This document shows, one piece after another, positions 27,280-37,815 of a DNA stretch of 64,000 bases. Origin of the DNA: Methylobacterium radiotolerans JCM 2831 (GTDB lineage: Bacteria; Pseudomonadota; Alphaproteobacteria; Rhizobiales; Beijerinckiaceae); contig NC_010505.1 of assembly GCF_000019725.1 (NCBI RefSeq), positions 2,468,001 through 2,532,000 on the forward strand. Direction: 5' to 3'. How positions within the stretch are numbered: the first letter of the stretch is position 1; each line of letters starts with the position of its first letter. Made by a program: the position numbers and the translations under genes. Below the pieces are notes generated by a model. The model worked only from the letters and a program-made list of their open reading frames with translations, ran no database searches and was not told where the DNA came from.

Positions 27280-28755
27280 ATGTTCTCTTCCCTGAACGTC
27301 CGTGAAGCGAATGCCAAGCTCGCGGCCCTCGACCGGGTTCAGGGCGTGATCGAGTTCGATCTCGCGGGGCGGATCCTGTCGGCGAACCAGAATTTCCTCG
27401 ACGCGGTCGGGTACACGCTGCCGGAGATCGTCGGCCAGCACCACAGCATGTTCGTGGAGCCGGCCGAGCGGGACGCCCCGGACTACCGGGCCTTCTGGGA
27501 GCGCCTGCGCTCCGGCGCGTTCGAATCGGGCCAGTTCCAGCGGGTCGGCCGGGGTGGCCGGCAGATCTGGATCCAGGCCTCCTACAACCCGATGCTCGAC
27601 GTCCGCGGGCGGCCCTACAAGGTCGTGAAATTCGCCACCGACATCACGCAGCAGCGCACCGAGGAGGCCGAGCGCGCCGGGCAGATCGCCGCGATCGACA
27701 AGGTGCAGGCGGTCATCGCCTTCGACCTCGACGGCACGGTGATCGCGGTGAACGACAATTTCCTCGCCGCGATGGGCTACAGCCGCGCCGAGGTGATCGG
27801 GCAGCATCACAGCCTGTTCGTGGAGCCCGCCTACCGCGAGAGCGAGGCCTACCGGGCCTTCTGGGCCGCCCTGCGGAACGGCACCTATCAGGCGGCCCAG
27901 TTCCGGCGGATCGGCAAGGACGGGCGCGAGGTCTGGATCCAGGCCTCCTACAACCCGATCCTCGACGCCGCCGGCCGGCCCTACAAGGTCGTGAAATTCG
28001 CCACCGACATCAGCGATCAGGTCCGGCTGTTCGCCAACCTGCGGACGCTCATCGACCGGAACTTCGGCGAGATCGAGCAGGCGGTGACGCACTCGACCAA
28101 GGCGGCCGCTCTGGCCTCCTCGGCGGCGGACTCGACCTCCGGCAACGTCCAGACCGTGGCGGCGGCGGCCGAGGAGCTGGCGGCCTCGGTGGCCGAGATG
28201 TCCCAGAGCATCGTGCGCTCCCAGAGCGCCACCGACACCGCCTATGCCTGCGTCCAGGACGCGGACGGCCACACCAAGCGGCTCGCCGAGACCGCCACCG
28301 CCATGACCGGCATCGTCGGCCTGATCCAGGACATCGCCGGCCAGATCAACCTGCTGGCGCTGAACGCCACGATCGAGGCCGCCCGCGCGGGCGCGGCGGG
28401 CCGCGGCTTCGCGGTCGTCGCCTCGGAGGTGAAGGCTCTGGCCGACCAGGCGGCGCGCGCCACCGGCCAGATCAACGGCGAGATCGCCAGCGTGCAGCGC
28501 GTCTCGCAGGAGGTCGTGCAGGCTCTCAGCTCGATCGGGTCCTCGGTCGCGGTGATGCGCGAGACGGTGGTGGCGACCGCCGCCGCCATTGAGGAGCAGA
28601 GCGCCGTGACCCGGGACCTCGCCGAGAGCATGCAGAGCGCCGCGGGCGCCGTCACGGCGATCACCGGGAATATCGGGTCGATCGTCCAGTCGGTGGCCAA
28701 CGTCTCGCAGGCGGTCGACACCACCCGCGACGCCGCCAAGGTTCTGGCGCGCTGA
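27280..28755 (+). CDS. soluble chemoreceptor with two PAS domains (BdlA-like)
   Basis: A 491-residue methyl-accepting chemotaxis protein with no membrane segment. It has a first PAS domain (about 10-130), a second PAS domain (about 132-252), then a short signalling domain whose hairpin tip reads [20 protein letters not shown]. The PAS repeats are offset by exactly 122 codons and share long identical DNA stretches. Architecture matches P. aeruginosa BdlA and other PAS-PAS soluble receptors that sense redox or small ligands and feed the CheA/CheW system. The start at 27280 has GGAAG upstream. It sits in reverse orientation within the division cluster, between ftsW and murD, and has no che gene nearby. 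The ligand is unknown. Confidence 0.88.
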   Translation: MFSSLNVREANAKLAALDRVQGVIEFDLAGRILSANQNFLDAVGYTLPEIVGQHHSMFVEPAERDAPDYRAFWERLRSGAFESGQFQRVGRGGRQIWIQASYNPMLDVRGRPYKVVKFATDITQQRTEEAERAGQIAAIDKVQAVIAFDLDGTVIAVNDNFLAAMGYSRAEVIGQHHSLFVEPAYRESEAYRAFWAALRNGTYQAAQFRRIGKDGREVWIQASYNPILDAAGRPYKVVKFATDISDQVRLFANLRTLIDRNFGEIEQAVTHSTKAAALASSAADSTSGNVQTVAAAAEELAASVAEMSQSIVRSQSATDTAYACVQDADGHTKRLAETATAMTGIVGLIQDIAGQINLLALNATIEAARAGAAGRGFAVVASEVKALADQAARATGQINGEIASVQRVSQEVVQALSSIGSSVAVMRETVVATAAAIEEQSAVTRDLAESMQSAAGAVTAITGNIGSIVQSVANVSQAVDTTRDAAKVLAR

Positions 28756-28759
28756 GGCC

Positions 28760-28781
28760 GGCGCTGCCTCAGGGCAGCGCC
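28760..28781. terminator. hairpin between the chemoreceptor gene and murD
   Basis: A 9-bp stem (GGCGCTGCC with its complement) and a TCAG loop lie across the convergent gene ends, overlapping the last codons of murD. It probably acts in both directions. Confidence 0.55.
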
Positions 28782-30133
28782 TGCACCAGCTCGCGGAAGC
28801 GGTTGCCGCGGATCTCGAAGTTCCGGAACTGGTCGTAGGACGCGCAGGCCGGTGACAGGAGCACCACCGGTTCCGGTGCACCCGAGGCGGCGGCGTTCTC
28901 GGCGGCCTTCGGGACGGCGTTCTCGAGGGTCTCGCAGCGCGTGTAGGGCACGGCGCCCTCCAGGGTCGCCGCGAAGGCGTCCGACGCCGCGCCGATCAGG
29001 TAGGCGTGCGCGACCCGCTCGAAATACGGCACCAGCGGGAAGATCCCGCCCTCCTTGGCCTTGCCGCCGAGGATCCAGTGGATGTCCCGGAAGGCGGTGA
29101 GGGCCTTCTCGGTGGAATCCGCGTTCGTCGCCTTCGAATCGTTGACGAACAGCACGTGGCCGCGCCGCCCGACTTCCTCCATCCGGTGCGGCAGGCCTGG
29201 GAACGAGGTCAGGCCGGCCTGGATCTGCTCCGGCGACAGGTCGAGGGCCCGCGCCACGGCGACCGCCACCGCGGCGTTCTGCCAGTTGTGCGCCCCCCGG
29301 AGCGAGCCGATCCCGTTGACGTCGGCGAGGGCCGTCCCGTCCGGCTCCCGGACGATCCCGTCGCGCACCGTCAGCGCGTCGGTGCACAGAACGTCGCCGT
29401 GGGGCACGTGGACGCGCACGAGGTCGGCGCCGCGGCGGTCCGCGATGGCGCGGCTCGGGGCGTCGTCGACGCCGACCACCGCGAGGCCGGCGCCCTGGAT
29501 CAGGCGCTCCTTGATGGCCGCGTACTGCTCCATCGTGCCGTGCCGGTCGAGATGGTCCGGCGTGATGTTCATCAGCACGCCGACGCTCGGGTCGAGGCTC
29601 GGCGTCAGGTCGATCTGGAACGACGACATCTCGATCACGTGGACGCGGTCGGCGGCCGGCGGCTCCAGCGACAGGATCGCCGTGCCGATATTGCCACCCA
29701 TCTGCACGTCGCGGCCCCCCTGCGCGAGCACGTGGGCGATCAGCGCCGTGGTGGTCGACTTGCCGTTGGTCCCGGTGATCGCCACGAACGGCGCCCCCGG
29801 CGCCCGCGCCCGCCGCTCCCGGCAGAACAGCTCGATGTCGCCGATGATCGCGACGCCGGCGTCCCGGGCGAGCCGGACGCTCCAGTGCGGCTCGGGATGG
29901 GTCAGCGGCACGCCCGGGCTCAGCACGAAGGCGGCGAAGCCGGACCAGTCGGCCTCCCGGAGGTCCCGCGTCTCGATGCCGGCCTCCCGCGCGCGCGCGA
30001 GGCTGTCGGCATTGTCGTCCCAGGCCTGCACGGCCGCGCCACCTGCCTTCAGCGCCAGCGCCGTGGCGAGCCCCGAGCCGCCGAGTCCGAACAGGGCGAC
30101 GGTCTTGTCCTGGAAGACGGTGACGGGGGTCAT
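28769..30133 (-). CDS. murD: UDP-N-acetylmuramoylalanine--D-glutamate ligase
   Basis: Adds D-glutamate to UDP-MurNAc-L-Ala. The 454-residue protein has the N-terminal [14 protein letters not shown], the P-loop [13 protein letters not shown] (about 115-127), the Mur-ligase [11 protein letters not shown] block and NDSKATN in the C-terminal domain. It lies 207 bp after mraY, a gap that contains a repeat-like palindrome, and converges with the chemoreceptor gene 13 bp away. Confidence 0.96.
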   Translation of the reverse strand: MTPVTVFQDKTVALFGLGGSGLATALALKAGGAAVQAWDDNADSLARAREAGIETRDLREADWSGFAAFVLSPGVPLTHPEPHWSVRLARDAGVAIIGDIELFCRERRARAPGAPFVAITGTNGKSTTTALIAHVLAQGGRDVQMGGNIGTAILSLEPPAADRVHVIEMSSFQIDLTPSLDPSVGVLMNITPDHLDRHGTMEQYAAIKERLIQGAGLAVVGVDDAPSRAIADRRGADLVRVHVPHGDVLCTDALTVRDGIVREPDGTALADVNGIGSLRGAHNWQNAAVAVAVARALDLSPEQIQAGLTSFPGLPHRMEEVGRRGHVLFVNDSKATNADSTEKALTAFRDIHWILGGKAKEGGIFPLVPYFERVAHAYLIGAASDAFAATLEGAVPYTRCETLENAVPKAAENAAASGAPEPVVLLSPACASYDQFRNFEIRGNRFRELVQALP

Positions 30134-30182
30134 GCGGAACTCTGGATGCGGCGGCCGAACCCGGCCGATCCGAACCGGACCG

Positions 30183-30296
30183 TCATCCCGAGGTGACCGC
30201 GTCGGCGGACCCCGAAGGCGGGCTCCAGGGATCGCGCGGCCGGCCCGGAGCCTCCTTCGAGGCCCGCGCTCCGCGGCCGCACCTCAGGGTGAGGGC
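30183..30296. repeat. imperfect long palindrome (REP-like) between mraY and murD
   Basis: The outer arms (TCATCCCGAGGTG near 30184 and CACCTCAGGGTGAG near 30280) are imperfect inverted copies. Inside them GAAGGCGGGCTCC and GGAGCCTCCTTC form a second inverted pair. The whole 114-bp unit would fold into a long hairpin. It resembles the extragenic palindromes scattered through GC-rich alphaproteobacterial genomes and probably came by duplication of such an element. Confidence 0.5.
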
Positions 30297-30340
30297 GAGG
30301 GTCGGATCGACCTCTCAGGTCGCCCCTCTAGCACAGATTC

Positions 30341-31426
30341 TCAGCGCAGCTTCAGCGTCGCCAGACCGGCCATCGCCAGGATCACCGCGATGATCCAGAA
30401 GCGGATCACGACCTGCGGCTCCTTCCAGCCCTTCTGCTCGAAATGGTGGTGGATCGGCGCCATGCGGAAGACGCGCTTGCCCGTCAGCTTGAACGACGCG
30501 ACCTGGATGATCACCGACATCATCTCCAGCACGAACAGGCCGCCGACGATCGCCAGGACGATCTCGTGCTTCGTCGCAACCGCGATGGAGCCCAGCAGGC
30601 CGCCCAGCGCCAGCGAGCCGGTGTCGCCCATGAAGATCTGGGCCGGCGGCGCGTTGAACCAGAGGAAGCCGAGCCCGGCGCCGATGACCGCGCCGCAGAC
30701 CACAGCGAGCTCGCCCGTGTCGCGGACGTAGTTCACCTGCAGATAGCTGGCGGTGAACGAGTTGCCGACGAGGTAGGCGATGAAGCCGAACGTGCCGCAG
30801 GCGATCATCACCGGCACGATCGCGAGGCCGTCGAGGCCGTCGGTCATATTCACGGAATTGCCCGCCCCGACGATCACGAAGGCGCCGAACAGCGGGTAGA
30901 ACCAGCCCAGATTGAGGAGCGCGTCCTTGAATACCGGGAAGGCGAGCTGGTTCTGGAGCGCGGCGGGCGAGTAGACCGCGATGGTCACGCAGGCCGCCAT
31001 GGCGATCACCGCCTCGAGGGCGAGGCGGAACTTGCCCGAGAAGCCCTTGTGCGACTGCTTCGTGACCTTGAGGTAATCGTCGTAGAAGCCGATCGCGCCG
31101 AATCCGAGGGTGACGGTCAGCGTCACCCAGACATAGTGGTTGCGCGGGTTGGCCCAGAGCAGGATCGCCACCACGGCACCGGCCAGGATCATCAGGCCGC
31201 CCATGGTCGGCGTGCCGCGCTTGGTCAGCAGATGGGTCTGCGGTCCGTCCTCGCGGATCGGCTGGCCCTTGCCCTGGCGGATCCGCAGCAGCGAGATGAT
31301 CCAGGGTCCGAACCAGAACACGAACAGGCCCGCCGTGAACAGCGCGCCGCCGGTGCGGAAGGTGATGTAGCGGAACACGTTGAGCGGCGTGAAGCTGCTG
31401 CTCAGGTCCGAGAGAAGGTACAGCAT
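30341..31426 (-). CDS. mraY: phospho-N-acetylmuramoyl-pentapeptide-transferase
   Basis: Inner-membrane enzyme that makes lipid I from UDP-MurNAc-pentapeptide and undecaprenyl phosphate. The 361-residue protein has about ten spans and the diagnostic cytoplasmic motifs [10 protein letters not shown] (about 73-82), the Asp-rich FYDDYLKV (catalytic DD), [10 protein letters not shown] and the late APIHHHFE histidine motif. It lies 68 bp after murF. Confidence 0.97.
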   Translation of the reverse strand: MLYLLSDLSSSFTPLNVFRYITFRTGGALFTAGLFVFWFGPWIISLLRIRQGKGQPIREDGPQTHLLTKRGTPTMGGLMILAGAVVAILLWANPRNHYVWVTLTVTLGFGAIGFYDDYLKVTKQSHKGFSGKFRLALEAVIAMAACVTIAVYSPAALQNQLAFPVFKDALLNLGWFYPLFGAFVIVGAGNSVNMTDGLDGLAIVPVMIACGTFGFIAYLVGNSFTASYLQVNYVRDTGELAVVCGAVIGAGLGFLWFNAPPAQIFMGDTGSLALGGLLGSIAVATKHEIVLAIVGGLFVLEMMSVIIQVASFKLTGKRVFRMAPIHHHFEQKGWKEPQVVIRFWIIAVILAMAGLATLKLR

Positions 31427-31494
31427 CCGGGCGCTCGGCCCCCTTGTTCAGGCTCAGGTTTCGGGGGACGGCGCCGAACGCGCAGGCGTGCCGG

Positions 31495-32943
31495 TCACGG
31501 GGCGGCCTGGGTCCGCCGGGCCGGATCGACCGCGTAGCGGGCTTTCAGCGCCTCGACAATCCGGCCCATGCGGCTGCCGTTCGATCCCTTCACCATGACG
31601 GCGTCGCCGGACCGCAGGGTCCGGGCGAGCGGCTCGAGCAGGTCGGCCGCGGTGTCGGCCACCGCGCCGCGGCGGCTCACCGGAAGGGCCTCGAACAGGT
31701 TGCGCATGAGCGGACCGGCCGTGAAGACCAGGTCGACCCGGGCCGCCTCGATCGCCTCCGCCAGGCCGCGATGCAGGTCGGGCGCGGCGGCGCCGAGCTC
31801 CAGCATGTCGCCCAGCACCGCGATCCGGCGGCCGCGGGGCCCGGTCTCGATCCCCGCCAGGGTCGCCAGCGCCGCGCGGACCGCGACGGGATTGGCGTTG
31901 TAGCTCTCGTCCACGAGGTAGGCGGTGCCGCCGCCGATCTCGAGGGCGGTGCGCTCGCCGCGCCCCGCCGGAGGCGTCAGCCCGCCGAGCGACAGGGCCG
32001 CGCGGGCGAGGTCGGCCCCGAGGCTGTGGACCACCGCCATGACGCCCAGCGAGTTCAGCGCCGCGTGCCGGCCGGCCGTGCCGAGCTTGTAGGTGACGGG
32101 CTGGCCCATCACCGCCGCGTCGATCACCGACAGGTCGGGCCGGAGCACGATCTTCAGGGCGCGGACATCGGCATCCGGGTGCTCGCCGAAGGTCACCACC
32201 CGGCCCGCCCGGGAGGCCTGGGCGTGGGCGGCCAGCCGGTCGAAATGCGGGGCGTCGCGGTTCAGGATCGCCACCCCGCCGGGCCGGAGGCCGGAGAAGA
32301 TCTCGCCCTTGGCGTCCGCGATCGCGGCGAGCGAGGCGAAGTGCTCGATATGGGCGGGCGCGATCGTGGTGATCAGCGCGATGTCCGGCCGGACCTGGGC
32401 GGTCAGCGGCACGATCTCGGCGCCGTGGTTCATGCCGATCTCGAACACGCCGTAGCGCGCGGAGCGCGGCATCCGCGTCAGGGTCAGGGGCACGCCCCAG
32501 TGGTTGTTGTAGGAGGCCGCCGAGGCGTGAGTCTCGCCCTGCTCGGACAGGACGTGGCGCAACGCTTCCTTGGTCCCGGTCTTGCCGACCGAGCCGGTGA
32601 CCGCCACGACCTGCGCGGACGTCCGGGCCCGGGCGGCGGCGCCGAGCCGCACCATGGCGGTCAGGACCGGGTCGGCGCCCCCCTCGGGCACCGCCAGGAC
32701 GGGGCCGTGGGCGGCGAGCGCCTCGGCGCGCGCGGCGCTCACCACCGCGGCACCGGCCCCGCGCCCCAGGGCGTCGGGGACGAAGTCGTGGCCGTCGCGG
32801 GCATCGCCGCGGATCGCGAAGAACAGGTCGCCGGGCTGGAGCGTGCGGGTGTCGATCGAGGCGCCCGAGATGGCGCGCTCGGCGCCGGTCAGGCAGCCGC
32901 CCGTCGCGGATTCCAGCTCCTCCCGCGTCCAGAGTGCGGTCAT
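31495..32943 (-). CDS. murF: UDP-MurNAc-tripeptide--D-alanyl-D-alanine ligase
   Basis: Adds D-Ala-D-Ala to finish the pentapeptide. The start at 32943 (MTALWTREELESATGG) gives 482 residues; the longer frame to 33048 is a shadow. The P-loop GSVGKTGTKEAL (about 118), the MNHGAEI segment and VDESYNANP (C-terminal domain) identify MurF. It lies 19 bp after murE, consistent with an operon. Confidence 0.95.
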   Translation of the reverse strand: MTALWTREELESATGGCLTGAERAISGASIDTRTLQPGDLFFAIRGDARDGHDFVPDALGRGAGAAVVSAARAEALAAHGPVLAVPEGGADPVLTAMVRLGAAARARTSAQVVAVTGSVGKTGTKEALRHVLSEQGETHASAASYNNHWGVPLTLTRMPRSARYGVFEIGMNHGAEIVPLTAQVRPDIALITTIAPAHIEHFASLAAIADAKGEIFSGLRPGGVAILNRDAPHFDRLAAHAQASRAGRVVTFGEHPDADVRALKIVLRPDLSVIDAAVMGQPVTYKLGTAGRHAALNSLGVMAVVHSLGADLARAALSLGGLTPPAGRGERTALEIGGGTAYLVDESYNANPVAVRAALATLAGIETGPRGRRIAVLGDMLELGAAAPDLHRGLAEAIEAARVDLVFTAGPLMRNLFEALPVSRRGAVADTAADLLEPLARTLRSGDAVMVKGSNGSRMGRIVEALKARYAVDPARRTQAAP

Positions 32944-32962
32944 CGTCGGTCCCCCGTCGTCC

Positions 32963-34420
32963 TCAGGCCGCCGCGGCGATCGCGGCGCGCAGGACCGCGT
33001 GGTCCGAGAACGGCAGCGTGCGATCTCCCACGATCTGGCCGGTTTCATGACCCTTGCCGGCCACGACCAGCACGTCGCCCGGTCCGAGCCGGCTGACGGC
33101 GCTGTGAATCGCCTCCGACCGGTCGCCGATCTCCTCCGCGCCCGGCGCCGCGTCCAGGATGGCCCGGCGGATGGCGGCCGCGTCCTCTGTGCGCGGGTTG
33201 TCGTCCGTGACGATCACGACGTCGGCGAGCCGCTGCGCGATGGCGCCCATCAGGGGCCGCTTGCCCCGGTCGCGGTCGCCGCCGCAGCCGAACACCGCGA
33301 CCAGCCGGCCGGTCGCGAAGGGCCGCAGGGCGGTCAGGACGCTCTCCAGGGCCTCGGGCTTGTGCGCGTAGTCGACGAGACAGAGTCCGCCCCGCGCCTC
33401 GCCGATCCGCTCCATGCGGCCGGGGACGCCCGTGAGGTGGTCGAGGGCCGCGAAGACCCCGTCGGGATCGGCCGCCCCCGCCGGGGTGGCCAGCGCGAGG
33501 CCGGCCGCCACCAGGGCGTTCTCGACCTGGAACTCGCCGACGAGCGGCAGGCGCAGGTCCCGGGCCCGGCCCGCGAACAGGACGCGGGCGGCCTGCGCGA
33601 ACCCCTCCGTGCGGACCGCCTCGACGCGCAGGTCCCGGCCGCCGCGCCCGACCGTGCGGACCGGCCGGCCGGCGGCCTCGGCCGCGGCGATCACCCGCTC
33701 GGCATAGGCGCCGTCGGCGTTGACGATGGCGGGGCGTCCCGGCGGCAGCAGGTCGGTGAACAGGCGCAGCTTGGCCGCGAGGTACTCCTCGATGCTCGCG
33801 TGATAGTCGAGATGATCGCGGCCGAGATTGGTGAAGCCGGCCGCGTCCAGCCGCACGCCGTCGAGCCGGCGCTGCTCGATCCCGTGGGAGGACGCCTCCA
33901 TGGCGAGGTCGGTGACGCCCTCCGCGGCGAGCCGCGCCAGCGTCCGGTGCAGCGTCACCGGGTCCGGGGTGGTGAGGGAGCCGTACTGCGCGCCGCGACC
34001 GGTGACGATACCGACGGTGCCGAGGCTCGCGGCGTCGCGGCCGAGGCGCGCCAGGATCTGGCGGACGAAGTCCGCCACCGAGCTCTTCCCGGCGGTGCCG
34101 GTCACCGCCACGACGGTCTCGGGCTGCGGACCCGCGAGACGGGCCGCGGCCAGGGCGAGCGCCCGGCGCGCGTCGGCGACGGGGATCCAGGCGACCGCGT
34201 CCGGCAGGTCGGCGGGACGGGTCCCCTCACCGGCCACCGCGGCGGCGCCGCGCTGGGCGGCCTGCGCGGCGAAGCGGCGGCCGTCGGCCTTCGTCCCCGG
34301 CACGGCGACGAACACCGTGCCGGTCGCGACCTGCCGGCTGTCGGCCGTGAGGTCCGAGACGGTCAGGTCCGCGGCGGGGCCGGCGGCCTCGGGGAAGAGG
34401 TCGGCGAGCCGCGCGCTCAT
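32963..34420 (-). CDS. murE: UDP-MurNAc-L-Ala-D-Glu--meso-diaminopimelate ligase
   Basis: Adds the third residue of the stem peptide. The DDNPRTED segment (DNPR motif) predicts meso-diaminopimelate rather than lysine, as expected for a Gram-negative bacterium. The 485-residue protein has the P-loop VTGTAGKSSVADF (about 107) with the GTAGKS form common in Alphaproteobacteria, and EASSHGIEQRRL. It lies 24 bp after ftsI and 19 bp before murF. Confidence 0.95.
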   Translation of the reverse strand: MSARLADLFPEAAGPAADLTVSDLTADSRQVATGTVFVAVPGTKADGRRFAAQAAQRGAAAVAGEGTRPADLPDAVAWIPVADARRALALAAARLAGPQPETVVAVTGTAGKSSVADFVRQILARLGRDAASLGTVGIVTGRGAQYGSLTTPDPVTLHRTLARLAAEGVTDLAMEASSHGIEQRRLDGVRLDAAGFTNLGRDHLDYHASIEEYLAAKLRLFTDLLPPGRPAIVNADGAYAERVIAAAEAAGRPVRTVGRGGRDLRVEAVRTEGFAQAARVLFAGRARDLRLPLVGEFQVENALVAAGLALATPAGAADPDGVFAALDHLTGVPGRMERIGEARGGLCLVDYAHKPEALESVLTALRPFATGRLVAVFGCGGDRDRGKRPLMGAIAQRLADVVIVTDDNPRTEDAAAIRRAILDAAPGAEEIGDRSEAIHSAVSRLGPGDVLVVAGKGHETGQIVGDRTLPFSDHAVLRAAIAAAA

Positions 34421-34444
34421 CGATCCACCCTCATCGATCCAATC

Positions 34445-36337
34445 TCACGGGCCGCCGAGCTGGTTGACGTGGTAGGCATTGAGCTTGACCATCTGCGGGA
34501 ACGGCCTCACCGGCGGCTCGAATTGCGGCGGCAGGCCGAGGATCGGCGCCACGCGCTCGATCACCTTGCCGGTCACCACGCCGGAATTCCAGGCCGCCGT
34601 GGCGTAGCCGCCCGATTCCGGCAGGCCCTGCGGCTCGTCCATGATCGTGACGAACAGGTACTTCGGATCGTTCATCGGCGCGGCCGCCATGAAGGTCGTG
34701 AACAGGCGGTTGTGGATGTAGCGGCCGCCGATGACCTTCTCGGCGGTGCCGGTCTTGCCGCCGACGAAGTAGTACGGGATCGCCGCCTTCTTGGCCGACC
34801 CCTCGGAGGCGTTGAGCCGCATGATGTAGCGCATCGCCTCGGAGGTCTGGCCGGAGAGCACGTGCGCGGCGCGGGCCTTCGCCGCCTCGGGCGTCGTCTT
34901 GAGGAAGGTCGGCGTCATCAGGTCGCCGCCGTTGGCGATGGCCGCCACCGCGGCCGCCGCCTGGATCGGCGCCACCGCGATGCCGTGGCCGAACGCGATG
35001 GTGATGGTGTTGATCTCGGTCCAGCGCGACGGGACGATCGGCGCCGCGCTCTCGGGCAGCTCGGTGCGCAGCCGGTCGAGCAGGCCCATCTTCTTCAGGA
35101 AGGCCTTGTGGCCGGGCACGCCGACGCCGAGCGCCATCTTGGCGGAGCCGATGTTGGAGGAGTGCGTGAAGACCTCCGGCATGGTGATGACGCGGTTGGT
35201 GCCGTGGTACTCGTGGATCTTCTGCCGGCCCCAGTTCAGCACGCCGCCCCGGGTGTCGAAGGTCGAGTTGACGTTGTACTTGCCCGAATCGAGCGCCATG
35301 GCGAGGGTCATCGCCTTGAAGGTCGAGCCCATCTCGTAGACGCCGACATTCATCCGGTTGATCCGGTCGGGCGAGAGCGCGTCCTTCGGATCGTTCGGGT
35401 CGAAATCCGGCATGGAGACGAGGGCGATGACTTCGCCGGTCTTCACGTCGAGGATCATCGAGGCGCCGGCCTTGGCCTTGAAGTGGTCGATGCCCCAGGC
35501 CAGCTCGTCGCGCACGGCGAACTGCGCCCGCAGGTCGATCGACAGCTGCACCGGCTTCAGGTCGGCCTGCTTGTTGATCAGCCCGAAGCTGTTGAGGGCC
35601 TGCAGGCCGGTGGAGTCGATGTACTTCTCCATGCCGGCGATGCCGACGCCGTCGAGGTTCGTCGCGCCCAGGATGTGGGCGGCGGCGACGCCGTTCGGGT
35701 AGACCCGCTTGTGGTCGGGCAGGAAGCCGATACCCGGGATGCCGAGCCGGTGAACCTCGGCCTGCTGCTTCGGCGTGAGCTCGCGCTTCACCCAGACGAA
35801 GCCCGCGCCCTTCTTGTCCTTGCGTTGCGTCAGCTTCGCGCGCAGCTCGGACGCGTTGAGTTCCGGCAGGACGGCGGTGAGCAGCTCGACCGCCTCGTCC
35901 TTGTCGTAGATGTTGCCCGGCTCGGCGAAGACCGAGACCGTACGGATGTCGGTGGCCAGGATCTCGCCGTTGCGGTCGATGATGTCGGGCCGGAAGGCGG
36001 TCGAGGACGCCGCCGCGACCCGGTGCTCCTGGCTGGGCGGCTCCCCGAAGATCGCCATCATCAGGAGTTTGGCCGAGATCGTCCCGAACACGCCGACGAA
36101 GACCAGCCCGACCATCGCGACGCGCATGTGCGAGCGCTCGATCGCCAGCCGGAACATGCTGCGCAGGAGCGCCTTGGCGCGCTCGGCGCGCGGCTCGGGC
36201 ACGCGCGCCTCCTCTTCCAGGGGGCGTGGCGCGCCGGCGGCATGCGCCAGCGCGGCGGCTTCGAGCAGCCCCGCCTCGTGGTCCGACACGGCGGGCTCGA
36301 CCGCCGGGTCTAGGGTCTGGTCGGCGTCATCGGACAC
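34445..36337 (-). CDS. ftsI: penicillin-binding protein 3 (septal transpeptidase FtsI)
   Basis: Cross-links septal peptidoglycan with FtsW. Translation appears to start at a GTG (36337) with GAGG 9 nt upstream, giving 630 residues. Order: an unusually long polar cytoplasmic tail (about 1-70), one membrane span (about 72-94), the non-catalytic pedestal domain, then the transpeptidase domain with SxxK in GSTFKAMT (about 336), SxN in HSSNIG (about 391) and KTG in GGKTGTAEK (about 524). It starts 6 nt after ftsL. Confidence 0.95.
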   Translation of the reverse strand: MSDDADQTLDPAVEPAVSDHEAGLLEAAALAHAAGAPRPLEEEARVPEPRAERAKALLRSMFRLAIERSHMRVAMVGLVFVGVFGTISAKLLMMAIFGEPPSQEHRVAAASSTAFRPDIIDRNGEILATDIRTVSVFAEPGNIYDKDEAVELLTAVLPELNASELRAKLTQRKDKKGAGFVWVKRELTPKQQAEVHRLGIPGIGFLPDHKRVYPNGVAAAHILGATNLDGVGIAGMEKYIDSTGLQALNSFGLINKQADLKPVQLSIDLRAQFAVRDELAWGIDHFKAKAGASMILDVKTGEVIALVSMPDFDPNDPKDALSPDRINRMNVGVYEMGSTFKAMTLAMALDSGKYNVNSTFDTRGGVLNWGRQKIHEYHGTNRVITMPEVFTHSSNIGSAKMALGVGVPGHKAFLKKMGLLDRLRTELPESAAPIVPSRWTEINTITIAFGHGIAVAPIQAAAAVAAIANGGDLMTPTFLKTTPEAAKARAAHVLSGQTSEAMRYIMRLNASEGSAKKAAIPYYFVGGKTGTAEKVIGGRYIHNRLFTTFMAAAPMNDPKYLFVTIMDEPQGLPESGGYATAAWNSGVVTGKVIERVAPILGLPPQFEPPVRPFPQMVKLNAYHVNQLGGP

Positions 36338-36343
36338 GGGGAT

Positions 36344-36757
36344 TTACCTCGAAGCCGTCGTCGGGGTGCGGGTCGTGGTGACGGTGCGGGTGATCGAACC
36401 GGTCGTGCGCGGCTCGATCGCACCCTTGTCCTTGGGCGTCGCCGTGGCGGCGAGCAGGCGGCCGATCTCGTCCCCGCGCTCCGGCCGGGCCGGCAGGTCC
36501 GAGAGGCGCGCCAAGTGGCTGGTGCCGATCGGCTCCAGGGCGAGGTGCTTGTCGACGGCCGCCTGGAGGCGATCCGGCCGCGTCAGGAGCTGCCACTCGG
36601 CGCGGAGCACGGCGATCGCCTGCCGCTCCTTGTGCAGGGCCGTCTGCAGCTTCGAGACCTGACCGCCCTGGTAGAGCGTGTCGTACTTGATCGAGTAGGC
36701 GTAGATCGCCGAGGCGACGAGGCCGGCCACCGCCAGCAGGTTCAGGAGGCGGATCAT
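36344..36757 (-). CDS. ftsL: cell division protein FtsL
   Basis: Small bitopic protein that, with FtsQ and FtsB, activates FtsW-FtsI. The 137-residue protein has one N-terminal span (about 4-22) followed by a coiled-coil stretch ([20 protein letters not shown]) and a Thr/Arg-rich C-terminal tail of about 40 residues not present in short FtsL proteins. Its ATG overlaps the rsmH stop as ATGA, pointing to translational coupling. Identity rests on topology and position more than on sequence. Confidence 0.88.
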
Positions 36758-37815
36758 CGGCGATGGCCTCGGGCCGCGTCGGGCAGGCTCGCCAGCGCGG
36801 TCAGCGCGGCCAGCGGTTCGGGAACGTCGGATTCGGTGCGCTCCGCGGCCCGGAGCTTGGCCGAGCGGGCGCGCGGGTTCCGGGCAGTCTCGGCCTCGCC
36901 CGGCAGGACCGGACCCTTGGTGACGGGGCGGAAGCTGCGGACGGTCTCGACGGGGCCGCCGGGCAGATGGCGCGAGCCCTGCGCTGAGCGGCCGCTGCGC
37001 GCCGCGAAGAACTGCTTGACGATCCGATCCTCGAGCGAGTGGAACGTCACGACGGCGAGCCGGCCGCCGGGCCTGAGCACGCGCTCGGCCGCGTGCAGGG
37101 CACGGACCAGCTCGCCGAGCTCGTCGTTGACGGCGATCCGCAGGCCCTGGAAGGTCCGCGTCGCCGGGTGGATGTGGCTGCCGGGCTCGGTCCGCACCAC
37201 GCCGGCGACGAGCTCGGCCAGCTGCGCGGTGGTCTCGATCCGCCCCCGGCGGCGCGCCTCGAGGATCGTCCGCGCGACCGCCCGCGAGCGCCGCTCCTCG
37301 CCGAAATGGTAGATGATGTCGGCCAGAACGGTCTCGTCGGCCTCGTTCACGAGGTCGGCGGCGCTCGGCCCGTCGCAGGCCATGCGCATGTCGAGGGGGC
37401 CGTCGCTGCGGAACGAGAAGCCCCGCTCCGGCGCGTCGAGCTGCATCGACGAGACCCCGATATCGAGGACGACCCGGTCGACCTGCGCGATACCGGCCTC
37501 CGCGAGGAGGCCGTCGAGGTCGCCGAAGCGGCCGGGCAGGAGGCGCAGGCGCCCGCCGGACTCGGCGACGAGCGCCTGCCCGCCCGCGATCGCCGTGGGG
37601 TCGCGATCGATCGCGACGACCTGCAGGGCCGGATCGGCCGCGAGCAGCGCGCGGGTGTAGCCGCCGGCACCGAACGTGCCGTCGACCGCGGTCCCGCCCT
37701 CGGTGCCGAGCGCCTCGACGACCTCCGCGAGGAGGACGGGCACGTGCGGCTCGGGCGGCGCATCGGCGCCGTCGTGACGGGGCGAACTCTCGGGAGCGGG
37801 GCGGCGCCGGCTCAT
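36754..37815 (-). CDS. rsmH: 16S rRNA (cytosine-1402-N4) methyltransferase
   Basis: Methylates C1402 of 16S rRNA in the decoding centre; classically the first enzyme gene of the division cluster (mraW). The start at 37815 gives 353 residues. The SAM-binding [10 protein letters not shown] is at 46-55, followed by [25 protein letters not shown] and the late [15 protein letters not shown] block. It overlaps ftsL by 4 bp (ATGA). The mraZ gene that usually precedes it is not present; 427 bp of non-coding DNA and the RNase P RNA lie upstream instead. Confidence 0.96.
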
